Assembly: GCA_040285825.1 (NCBI GenBank)
Contig: JAUPSS010000007.1
Location: forward strand, 3,012,689-3,076,688
Length of the DNA: 64,000 nucleotides
Reading direction: 5' to 3'
Origin: Eukaryota sp. TZLM1-RC
Taxonomy: Eukaryota > Metamonada: BaSk clade
This document shows, piece after piece, positions 31,685 through 39,934 of the stretch. The position numbers were made by a program, and so were the translations under genes. The notes under the pieces are model-generated. The model was given only the letters and a program-made list of their open reading frames with translations, searched no databases and was not told the origin of the DNA. How positions within the stretch are numbered: position 1 is the stretch's first letter; each line of letters starts with the position of its first letter.

Positions 31685-32541
31685 TTATTGGATTTGCACA
31701 CTTAATTAAATTAACTCATAACTAATGGAACGACTATCATTGAACCAAGATTTTCTCTACAAAATCTTGATCTGCTTGCTGTCTAGCTAAAGCTTCTCCT
31801 ATTCGATTGAAAAACCGTGGTAATCTATTAATAATGGCAAATTGAATCCGTGAACGCCATAAAAATATATCAAATCTTTTCATTGTTTTTTCTTGGACCA
31901 TTTTTTGGAAGTCATTCAAAAAAGTTTCTGCTTCAACTGATAATCTTCCATTTATCGGAAATGGGAAAGCAATAAAAACCAGCTCTGTATTTCTATCGAC
32001 ATTAGCCTCTTCAATATCTTTATCATATTTTCTATGTTTCTCTTTTGCTTTAAAATCCAGAGCAGCCACAGGATTAAGTTTTCTTTTGTGAACCAAAGTA
32101 TCATTTGCAACATTACATGAGACAAAGTCAACAATAGCTTCAGAATTATCAATCCAATCACAGTATACATCACCTCTATCATCAGAACCAAAATTATTCA
32201 GAGAAAGTGTTTCCTTCAGCAGGGGCTCTTTGATACACGATATCCTTGCAGTTTGTGCCATATTGAAAACAGTGTCTCTAACAGCATCATGTTATGAAGA
32301 ACGATAAGTTATCAATTCAGAGCAATTCAGAGCATGGCGCAAAATGAGTTGAGGTGAATTCGAACAAATAGATTTTTCTTTTGATAATAATTGATTAATG
32401 GGGATGTTCAAATATAATCTCATTTTTGTTACAAATGCTTCATTAGTGGCACACAATCCAAATCTTCGTGGTACAATGGTTACAAAAAGTGAAGAATCTG
32501 ACGACTTGTTGTCACAAACACCCTTTTCCAATAACAATGAG
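31685..32541 (-). pseudogene. Family G 3' half, minus strand, interrupted by the LTR element
   Basis: Frames 32,537-32,292 and 32,261-31,737 are the counterparts of 17,279-18,076. The endonuclease RGDVYCDWIDNSEAIVDF, KHRKYDKDI and the C-terminus DFVEKILVQ are followed by TGA TAG in frame. The same TAA interrupts RSS and HDAVRD at ~32,292. Sequence upstream of HSLLLEKG is separated from this copy by the LTR element. Confidence 0.8.
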
Positions 32542-32552
32542 TTTCCTCATAA

Positions 32553-32700
32553 TGTTAGTCTTGAATAGTATTTATAGTTTAATTGTATAGTTTATTAGTA
32601 TTCCGCCTATTAGTTTAAGCAGAGAGAATACAATTCCTCTTCGTAATAAATTTCATTACTTTTACTCTGTATGTCTGACACTAACTCGCCTAGACCATCA
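32553..32700 (+). repeat. 5' LTR
   Basis: 148 bp, TGTTAGTCTTG... to ...AGACCATCA. The similarity to the 3' LTR continues three more bases (ATA). The gag ATG (32,671) lies inside it, 30 bp before the end, as is known for Ty1 TYA. It presumably carries the promoter and poly(A) signals; AATAAA-like AGTAATAAATT sequences lie at ~32,641-32,652, but I cannot assign a start site. Confidence 0.85.
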
Positions 32701-35700
32701 ATACGTACTGGGTCGTTAATGGCTCAACGCAGGATCCATGAGGAAGAAACTGGTCCCTCTTCCTCACCACTAACCACAGACCCCGCTCCCGTGCCCCCTT
32801 CTTCAGTAGAAGCTTCTGCCCTTCCTGAAGCCACTCTTCCTGAGGGTGCTACCCCAAAGGAAGACGTTTCCCTTCCTGAGGATTCCGCTCCAATGGAAGG
32901 AAGTTCCTCTCCTCAAGATTCCGCTCCTGTAGAAGAAGACAACCCTTCTAAGGATTCTATTCCTTCAGAAGGAAGAAGCCTTTCGTTAGTCTCCTACGAC
33001 TACGAAGATGCTGAGGATTCCGAAGCTCCTCACTCTTCTTCTTCACTCAGGGTATCAGAAGTCCCATCTTCTCCCCACCCTCAAAGAAGCTCTGAAATTC
33101 CACCTTCACCTTCTATTCAAAGAAGAGAGACGGTCAAACCTTATCAAAATACTACAGAAGGATCTGGAGTCCAAACTCCTCTCTCTCGACAGGACACTGA
33201 AGTTCCAACTTCATTTCCTAGACCTATGTCTGAGGTTCCACCCTTCCATCAACTTCCTTCAGTTCCAACTGTAAGGAGAATCAGTCAAAATCCTGCCGTT
33301 CCAACTTCAGGATCTTCTCTAACTTCAACAGTAAGTGGAGTTAATAATTTGTCTGTTTCCCCTGTCCAGGCTAGTGATTCCATTCCTAGCACTTCGAACC
33401 TTCCTTCGTATCTTTCTGAAGAGCAAAGGAAAAGGTACGAACAAATCTTTTCAAATTTGGTAGAGTACGAGGAACCTTCCAAGGAATTCTCCCCTTTACC
33501 TCAACAGCAGGTCCCTCCTACGGCACCTCCATCTGAAATTGACAGAATTTCTGGTGAGGTCTCTAATAAATATTTAGAGCGTTTTCTTCAAGGAGAACGT
33601 AACTGGGAACACACAAAAAGACTGGACAGAGAGATTGAAGCTAGAAGAGAAACATCCTCTACACCTGCTCAACCTACCCCTTCTCAAGCTAGCTCCAACG
33701 CTAGCTCAAGTGTTCATCGTGGTGCTTCCCATCAGCACAATCCTTATGCCCGTTATAGGGATGCTCGAGTAATTCCAGAAGACCCCGAAGCCATCCCTCC
33801 TACGGAGATGAGCAATGGGCGTCCTCCTTTCTTCGGTCCTAGAGTCGAAAATGACCTAGGATTATGGATCACTCCAAGGATTGGTCCATATCTCTCCGAC
33901 GAAAGAATTACCCCAGAGAACACGAGACACGATCCTGAACCCACTCACGACCCCAGACCCGGAGTTAGGTTCATGAGAACTACTCGGGAAGGAGTATTCA
34001 GACGCTTCGCTGGAGACGAAGACAACCTTTTCATTAACGTCTACAATCCTTGCCCCTACCCTAGGTTCAGCCCTGGGTACAACGCATTTCTTGATATCCT
34101 TATCGACAGAGATTTTAGAACAGGGTGGTGGTTTACCGAAACCACATATGGTGAAAGACTCTTCTTTTACGACAGACGTCCTGACCATATAGCTTCATAT
34201 TGTGATCCTGACCACAGAAGATCAGGTAATCTTCAAAGAGCTCTCCAGCTCGTCACTGTTTTCCCTGGATGTATAGAATCCAGGATGTTAAAATGGGTCA
34301 TGGTAGAAGGTCGTATAGAGAAAACACGCTTAGTTCAACCAGCGATCTCTTCTTACCAGGTTCCAGCCCAGATTGAAGAGACAGAACCTTCTCCTGAACC
34401 TCACCAAAGTGAAGTTCCACCCTCCGCAGAAAAACCTATGGAAATTTCTACAGAACCCTTAACACAACCCTCGCATAATCCTCCCATGGAACAAACTGAA
34501 GAGGATGTTGTAGTAGAAGTCAGTGATGAGTCCCCAACTCCAGACTCAATTCCAACTGTGCTAGCACCAATGGAACAAACTCCAGCACCTACACAGCCTA
34601 TGGAACAATCAGTGGTTCCACCCACACCTCCTTCCACTGGTTCAATAAGTTCACAACATGCGGCTCAACCAACACCTTCCACGGTTAGTTCTTCCCGTTC
34701 TACTTTCTCAGGTACTTACGATAGTAACCTTCTCCTATCTTCCATGGTGGGATCAAGAGATAGGGACAATAGACGCAAAGACCGCCCCAAACGTCCAACT
34801 CTCGACGCGACTGATTTAAGAGACGTTGATAAACTCCTCAAATTTGTTAACAAGTTTATCCTCTGGAGTCGCACGGATAGAAATGTAGACGAGGCTCGAG
34901 GCAACATTGAGGATCCTGCCCAAGTTGCCTTGGCCAGCGAAGTTGCTAGACTTCGCGAAGAACTTGAACTAGCTAGATCAGCAGAACTGGCATCTGATCA
35001 ACGGTTCGACAGTGAACCAATTCATGAATGGGATCTCTTCAGATCTGCCATGCGCATTAGTCCCAGAAACTTAGCTGAATGCGTTACACCTGAAGCTCTC
35101 AACGCGTTAAGGTATCAAGGCACTGGCCTTTCAATTTCCTCTGCCATGGTTCCAACCAGCAGAGACGAACGCAACATTTGGGAACAGATCCTAAGGAGAA
35201 CCCAATTCAGTAGATTGGATCAAGCCCTGGATGTCCTTCATGCTGTACACATGGATTGGTCTGAGAGAGATTATGGTAACAGATGGATAGACTTCATGCT
35301 TAACATAGGCAGAGTCTTAACGTGTTCCACCGCTATCCAAGACGTTCGTGGCCTGACTCAACAAATGAGACACATCACCATCCACGGAAACCCCGTCGAC
35401 CGACTTCCTGAATGGGAAATTGCTTCTCACGTCATTGAAAGCATCGGTATTACCATCATCAGGGACAGACACCTCAGGATCTGGTCCAATCCCTTTCATT
35501 ACTACTCAGATGGCCACACCCTAGGAGAATTTTTCAGTGTTCTTCAAATAGAATACGAAAACTTTTGTAATGCTAGATCGTTTAAGGAGCAGATTAACCA
35601 CGTGGACTTCCTGTATCAAAATAGAATCTCGTTCCAGACTGAGAACCGTCGCAGACAGACGGTACCTTCTCCCCCTGCTATCCCCAAACCAAAAGGTTCC

Positions 35701-35787
35701 AGCTCTGGCAGGCGCCCAAAACAACAACGGCGAGAAGGAAGCTCTACTCAACCGTCTTCCACTCAGTTTGATTCCAACGTCCAATGA
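32671..35787 (+). CDS. gag: Gag-like protein of the LTR retrotransposon
   Basis: 1038 codons to the first TGA (35,785-35,787). Residues ~1-300 are Ser/Pro/Glu-rich with degenerate ~11-residue repeats (EDSAPMEG, PQDSAPVEE); later parts include ENDLGLWITPRIGP and a C-terminal Gag-like region ending in a basic SGRRPKQQRREG. Reading on in frame through two TGA codons gives a CCHC knuckle spacing (TGA-NF-C-KQMG-H-PTER-TGA) and an Arg/Gly-rich RGRGSRGSGFRSRRG segment to TAA at 36,109-36,111. The nucleocapsid part is thus cut off by two TGA codons sitting at Cys positions. The role would be virus-like particle assembly and RNA packaging. Confidence 0.85.
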   Translation: MSDTNSPRPSIRTGSLMAQRRIHEEETGPSSSPLTTDPAPVPPSSVEASALPEATLPEGATPKEDVSLPEDSAPMEGSSSPQDSAPVEEDNPSKDSIPSEGRSLSLVSYDYEDAEDSEAPHSSSSLRVSEVPSSPHPQRSSEIPPSPSIQRRETVKPYQNTTEGSGVQTPLSRQDTEVPTSFPRPMSEVPPFHQLPSVPTVRRISQNPAVPTSGSSLTSTVSGVNNLSVSPVQASDSIPSTSNLPSYLSEEQRKRYEQIFSNLVEYEEPSKEFSPLPQQQVPPTAPPSEIDRISGEVSNKYLERFLQGERNWEHTKRLDREIEARRETSSTPAQPTPSQASSNASSSVHRGASHQHNPYARYRDARVIPEDPEAIPPTEMSNGRPPFFGPRVENDLGLWITPRIGPYLSDERITPENTRHDPEPTHDPRPGVRFMRTTREGVFRRFAGDEDNLFINVYNPCPYPRFSPGYNAFLDILIDRDFRTGWWFTETTYGERLFFYDRRPDHIASYCDPDHRRSGNLQRALQLVTVFPGCIESRMLKWVMVEGRIEKTRLVQPAISSYQVPAQIEETEPSPEPHQSEVPPSAEKPMEISTEPLTQPSHNPPMEQTEEDVVVEVSDESPTPDSIPTVLAPMEQTPAPTQPMEQSVVPPTPPSTGSISSQHAAQPTPSTVSSSRSTFSGTYDSNLLLSSMVGSRDRDNRRKDRPKRPTLDATDLRDVDKLLKFVNKFILWSRTDRNVDEARGNIEDPAQVALASEVARLREELELARSAELASDQRFDSEPIHEWDLFRSAMRISPRNLAECVTPEALNALRYQGTGLSISSAMVPTSRDERNIWEQILRRTQFSRLDQALDVLHAVHMDWSERDYGNRWIDFMLNIGRVLTCSTAIQDVRGLTQQMRHITIHGNPVDRLPEWEIASHVIESIGITIIRDRHLRIWSNPFHYYSDGHTLGEFFSVLQIEYENFCNARSFKEQINHVDFLYQNRISFQTENRRRQTVPSPPAIPKPKGSSSGRRPKQQRREGSSTQPSSTQFDSNVQ

Positions 35788-36111
35788 AATTTCTGTAAAC
35801 AAATGGGTCATCCGACTGAAAGGTGACCTAGTGAGGACTGCCAAAGAAGCAAAAAGTTGAGAGAGCAACAAGCTCAACAACAAGCTCGAGGCAGAGGTTC
35901 TAGAGGTTCTGGTTTCCGTAGTCGAAGAGGCACTCGCGGCAGAGGCAGAGGCTCTTCATCTTATAATAAACGTTCTCGTCACTATTTACGTAGTTTTGAA
36001 ACCATATCCCCTACAACTACAACACATTCCCACACAGAAAACACAACATGGAAAGATTCCCTAATCAATCATTTGGCCAACTTGGAACATGCCAAGACGC
36101 ACAACATTTAA
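35788..36111 (+). pseudogene. Nucleocapsid portion of Gag downstream of TGA codons
   Basis: Same reading frame as gag. Contains the rest of the zinc knuckle, a second TGA (35,824-35,826), then KKLREQQAQQQARGRG and SRRGTRGRGRGSSSYNKRSR, ending TAA. Arg/Gly-rich segments after a knuckle are typical of nucleic-acid-binding Gag tails. It is readable only if the TGA codons are passed. Confidence 0.65.
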
Positions 36112-36159
36112 GCTAATTTCTTCTCAGAACAAGCTGAATACGATTCTGATACAATATTC

Positions 36160-37449
36160 ATGGTACAATCCATAAAGTCCACAACCAACTGCCTACAATT
36201 AAACTTTTCGATCAACAATGTCGAAGTTAAAGGCATAATCGACTCTGGCGCAACATGCTCAGTAGTCACGGAAGACGTCATCAGTAATTGTAAAATGGCA
36301 CGTTCCAACGAAACCATATCCTACAAGATTGCTGATGGAACTACCTCACAGTCCCTTGGTACTGTTTCTGGAACCCTTAGCATTAGACTAGGCAGTGTTA
36401 CCCAGATTGTACATGTGAAACCAAAGTTCAGCATCGTTCCTGGACATGAGACCATTCTTATTGGTGCTGACTTGTTGAGTCACCTTGGGCTGATGAACAA
36501 CAAGGGCATTTATATTAGAATGGACGACGCCTGTCGCACATTACTATTACCTGAAGCCGAATTCGATCATCGAATATCGCAAGCTTCAGAAGTCGTCAAC
36601 GTTTCCACACGTTGGTTGGAACACATCAACTCATCTGGTTGTATTATCAACCTCGACAACGACCATTTCAAGAAGTCCCTACTTCAAACTTTGAAAGAGT
36701 TCGAAGACGTATTTACCCTCAAGCTTCATGCTGAAGGTATGGATTGCCCTCCCATGGAAATCAACTTCTACAATGAAGACGTCAGAGTTAGAAGACCCCC
36801 CAGGACCCTGAATCCAGCCAGGCTAGAGGTCGCTAACCAAATTTTCGACGAACTCGTAGACTCAGGATTTGCTGTTTCATCGAACCATGAGTTCAGCTCC
36901 CCTGTCTGTCTAGTGGTCTACCCAGATCACCGTAAGCCCCGTCTTACTGGTGATTATAGTGGCAAGGACGGAGTCAACGCCAACACCATTCCTGTTGAGC
37001 CCAACCTTCCAAGAATCCCCGATGTGCTGGTATTTCTCTCCCAAGCGAACTACATAGGCACCCTTGACCTCCCCAAAGCCTTTTGGCAACTGAAGATTGC
37101 TGAAAAGGACTGGCAGAAAACAGCCCTGAGCATTCCTGGCAAAAGCATCATGTTCAAACGTGCAGCTTTTGGCCTCAAGAATGTCCCAGCCGTTTTCCAA
37201 AACGTCATGGCTGACATCTTCTCTGAAGACGGTGTCTTCATCTACATAAATGACATCATAATCATTGGTTCAACCTTTGACGAATTCATTGAACGCCTCC
37301 GTCGCGTCCTTGATCAAGCCAGATGCAAAAGAGTTTCCTTGGGACTTCCAAAGTGCCATTTTGTGTCTTCCAGACATCAATCAAGATACTGGGCAGTGTT
37401 TTCCAAAACAAACAACGGACTGATCCCACTCGCGTTGAATCTTTGTTGA
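36160..37449 (+). CDS. pol: Protease and reverse transcriptase of the LTR element (5' part of pol)
   Basis: 429 codons in the same frame as gag; the frame is open from the gag TAA (36,111), so the real start is unclear. The aspartic protease has IIDSGATCSVV (~residue 27) and ETILIGADLLSHLGL. The RT has SSPVCLVVYPDHRKPRLTGD, motif A YIGTLDLPKAFWQLKI and RAAFGLKNVPAVFQN. Motif C reads FIYINDIIIIG: the first catalytic Asp of YxDD is Asn (AAT, 37,249-37,251), which should abolish polymerisation. A frameshift near 37,370 leads into the frame that starts at 37,323. Ty3/gypsy-type. Confidence 0.85.
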   Translation: MVQSIKSTTNCLQLNFSINNVEVKGIIDSGATCSVVTEDVISNCKMARSNETISYKIADGTTSQSLGTVSGTLSIRLGSVTQIVHVKPKFSIVPGHETILIGADLLSHLGLMNNKGIYIRMDDACRTLLLPEAEFDHRISQASEVVNVSTRWLEHINSSGCIINLDNDHFKKSLLQTLKEFEDVFTLKLHAEGMDCPPMEINFYNEDVRVRRPPRTLNPARLEVANQIFDELVDSGFAVSSNHEFSSPVCLVVYPDHRKPRLTGDYSGKDGVNANTIPVEPNLPRIPDVLVFLSQANYIGTLDLPKAFWQLKIAEKDWQKTALSIPGKSIMFKRAAFGLKNVPAVFQNVMADIFSEDGVFIYINDIIIIGSTFDEFIERLRRVLDQARCKRVSLGLPKCHFVSSRHQSRYWAVFSKTNNGLIPLALNLC

Positions 37450-38777
37450 ATCTACCTAGACCAAAGACAATCAAAGACGTCCGCAGCCACGTAGGATCAG
37501 TCAACTTCATTAGAGAATGGCTTCCTCGGGTATCTGAGCTCATCGTTCCTATAATCAGATTGACTAAGAAGGATGGAAATAACCCCAACGTTAAACCCAA
37601 ACCCCGCGCGCAACGCCTTCAATGGACCGACATGCACGACGGACTCCTTCAAAAGATCAAACAACTGATAGCGAAGCACATGCCGCTCAGCTTACCTCCT
37701 CTGGAAAACCAAATTTTAATTAGTTGCGATGCATTCGACATAGCTTTAGGCGGTGTCATATGGGAACAAATCGAACAAGTGGAAGACCCCGGTACCCCCC
37801 TGATCGACAGGAAATGTAGGCCTATCAGCTTCTTTAGCCGGTTGTTAACCAACTCGCAAAAGAACTGGCCAACAAACCAAAAGGAACTCTATGCCATCCT
37901 GCTCATGTTAACTCACAGTGGTTTCGAAAACTACTTGAAAGGACGGAAACTGGTCATATTCACAGACCATCAAAACCTTACCTACATGTTCACTGCTCCG
38001 GACAAGAATAGAATCGTAACCAGATGGTTACCCATTTTTTCTGAATTCTGCTTTGAATTGGTGCACACCAAAGGGGAAGATAACTTCTGGGCTGATATAT
38101 TGTCTCGAATAATTCCGCCTATAGACGATCATGAGATCAATCATTTGTCCCTTCAAATGTCTCCAAATTTTCATCCAATATTTTATATCGATAAAATAGA
38201 TGAAACAGAAAACGAAAGACACTACATAGAAGATTTAAACAACTTCGAACGTATCATGGTCATCAAAGAACGATATTCCAACGACCTCCCTATTTTCGAG
38301 CCATGGCTCTGTAGGATTAGGTCCGAACAGAAGCTTGCCATAGCTTCCAAAGACCCCTCTTTCAACAACTGTGTTCATAACAATAACCTTGATTTATATA
38401 TGACGCACGACAACAAGATAGTGATTCCCAAATCACTCATTAAGGACACCCTTAACTTGTTGCATGGACTTCTGCAAGGACCCCATCCAAGCAAAGCTGA
38501 AAGCCTGAACAAGCTCAGGAACAGCGATTATTGGTGGCCAAACATGCTCACCGACATGAATAAGCACCTCCAAGAATGCCCCTCCTGTCAGAAAACAAAG
38601 CCAGTTCCCAAACTGCATGTTCCCCCAACCGGTTCATTGTGGGCTGACAGACTTTTGCTCGCGTCAACGCCGACGTTATTGGTCCTCTTCCAGAAGATCA
38701 AAAAGGCTACAAATACATCCTCGTATTTATTGACGGCTTCTCTAGGTTCACGATCATCGTGCCTTCAAAAGAGATAA
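37323..38777 (+). CDS. pol: RNase H and integrase N-terminus of the LTR element (middle of pol)
   Basis: 484 codons, continuing pol in another frame. Starts with the RT thumb end (SIKILGSVFQNKQRTDP, ESLLNLPRPKTIKDVRSHVG). RNase H follows with its acidic residues present: ISCDAFDIALGG, NQKELYAIL, VIFTDHQNLTYM, GEDNFWADILSRI. Integrase H2C2 zinc binding: LLHGLLQGPHPSKAE ... CPSCQKTK. After ~38,650 a frameshift takes the integrase core (DVIGPLPEDQKGY, VFIDGFSRF) out of this frame, so the last ~40 residues are spurious. Confidence 0.85.
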   Translation: MQKSFLGTSKVPFCVFQTSIKILGSVFQNKQRTDPTRVESLLNLPRPKTIKDVRSHVGSVNFIREWLPRVSELIVPIIRLTKKDGNNPNVKPKPRAQRLQWTDMHDGLLQKIKQLIAKHMPLSLPPLENQILISCDAFDIALGGVIWEQIEQVEDPGTPLIDRKCRPISFFSRLLTNSQKNWPTNQKELYAILLMLTHSGFENYLKGRKLVIFTDHQNLTYMFTAPDKNRIVTRWLPIFSEFCFELVHTKGEDNFWADILSRIIPPIDDHEINHLSLQMSPNFHPIFYIDKIDETENERHYIEDLNNFERIMVIKERYSNDLPIFEPWLCRIRSEQKLAIASKDPSFNNCVHNNNLDLYMTHDNKIVIPKSLIKDTLNLLHGLLQGPHPSKAESLNKLRNSDYWWPNMLTDMNKHLQECPSCQKTKPVPKLHVPPTGSLWADRLLLASTPTLLVLFQKIKKATNTSSYLLTASLGSRSSCLQKR

Positions 38778-39788
38778 ATGCCAATCTTATTGCAGATGCA
38801 TTAATTTGGAAAGTCTGTGCCATCTTTGGTATTCCATTTCAAATCCACAGCGATAATGGACCCGAATTTTCCAAGGCTGTCTTTGACGAACTAAGCAAAT
38901 TTTTAGGCATAGAGATGAAAGTCAATACCTAGGTTTTCTCAGTCCAACGGCCTGGTAGAGCGCCGACACAGAGACATCCTGCAAAACCTACGGAAATTGC
39001 TCGTAGACTTCAACGCCTACGATGTGTGGTCTGAATACTTGCCTTATGTGCAATTATTGATCAACTCTTCCAAGAGCTCAATAACCAACTACACTCCATA
39101 CCAAGTGATCTTTGGCTCAGATGTGTGTCCTAGATCAGACCCTGGCAAAATTCTTGAAATTATTGAAAGCTCGACGTCTGAGTCATCTTTTATGCAAGAA
39201 ATTCAATCTAAATTTCGAAGGTTGAATGAGAAACAGGAAAAGGCAGCACACCATCAAGCTTCCAAAGCTTCCAAGCTAACAAGATCGACAACCCCAAACC
39301 CTTTTGAAGTTGGCCAATTGGTATTGAGAGCATCTGGGTCTTCCGCTAAGCTTCATAGAGACTATTAAGGACCCTTCCTAATTACTGAAATCGTATCCAA
39401 TTCGTCTGTGAATATTAAGAATCTCTGCACTGGTACGATAGTCCAAGCTAGCGTCAAACATTTAGCACCCTGGCACTCCAGCTTACCCACCAACGATGAG
39501 TTCCACTCATGGGTCGCTGCAGGTGATGTTGAAGAACACATCATTGAAAAAGTGCTCAGTCAGGACGGTGACTTTTGCCAAGTGCAATGGCCTGGAAAAG
39601 AGATCACCACTGAACATGTGTCTACAGTCCAAAATACTTCCGCGTATAAAGATTTTATCAAGACTTCAAATGTATGTCACCGCACTAAATCCGCTCCTCC
39701 CAAAAAGCGTACTAATTCCAACGGTTCACCTCCTGTGACTAGAGCTTCCAGGGCTCGGCGCTCGAAAGAGAGGAAAAGGCAGTGTTAG
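38640..39788 (+). pseudogene. pol: Integrase core and C-terminus of the LTR element (3' part of pol), broken
   Basis: The core lies in the frame DVIGPLPEDQKGY ... FIDGFSRF ... IHSDNGPEFSKAV (first two acidic residues) to ~38,930, where an extra T gives NT-TAG. It resumes as SQSNGLVERRHR (third acidic residue) through frame 38,997-39,368. A TAA at 39,366-39,368 precedes GPFLITEIVSN, the GPY/F module. Frame 39,408-39,788 contains HIIEKVLSQDGDFCQVQW ... YKDFI, which resembles a degenerate chromodomain, and a basic end RASRARRSKERKRQC whose TGT TAG is formed by the first bases of the 3' LTR. Confidence 0.75.
39764..39782 (+). promoter_or_regulatory. Polypurine tract
   Basis: Purine-rich GAAAGAGAGGAAAAGGCAG directly before the 3' LTR; only one C. 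This position and composition fit the primer for plus-strand synthesis in LTR retroelements. Confidence 0.65.
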
Positions 39789-39930
39789 TCTTGAATAGTA
39801 TTTATAGTTTAATTGTATAGTTTATTAGTATTCCGCCTATTAGTTTAAGAAAAGAGAATACAATTCCTCTTCGTAATAAATTTCATTACTTTTACTCTGT
39901 ATGTCTGACACTAACTCGTCTAGACCATCA
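39783..39930 (+). repeat. 3' LTR
   Basis: 148 bp, matching the 5' LTR apart from three substitutions (AAAAG for CAGAG, TCGTC for TCGCC). Followed by ATAA, the same four bases that precede the 5' LTR. Confidence 0.85.
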
Positions 39931-39934
39931 ATAA

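Larger units (their letters stand above)
31685..36273 (+). repeat. Right arm of the ~4.6-kb inverted duplication
   Basis: Matches the reverse complement of 13,545-18,131: family G 3' half (minus), 11-bp flank, 5' LTR, gag and the beginning of the protease. In this arm the LTR element continues to its 3' LTR, so the right arm is the probable source and the left arm the copy. Confidence 0.9.
32553..39930 (+). mobile_element. Ty3/gypsy-type (chromovirus-like) LTR retrotransposon, complete but decayed
   Basis: About 7.4 kb with two 148-bp direct repeats (32,553-32,700; 39,783-39,930) that start TGTTAG and end ATCA and differ at three positions. ATAA flanks both ends (32,549-32,552; 39,931-39,934), a possible 4-bp target duplication. 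Internal order: Gag, protease (DSG), RT, RNase H, integrase, GPF module and a chromodomain-like tail; this order (RT before integrase) identifies the Ty3/gypsy group. A purine-rich tract (39,764-39,782) precedes the 3' LTR. No tRNA primer-binding site was recognised after the 5' LTR. In-frame stops, frameshifts and a changed RT active site make it non-autonomous. Confidence 0.9.

Noticed and set aside
22673-35826. TGA as a general Cys codon
   Set aside because: pepD, cyclin and the transposase use only TGT/TGC for Cys; TGA also replaces Trp (~44,084) and Arg (~8,204) in decayed copies. Only the Gag double case remains worth a look.
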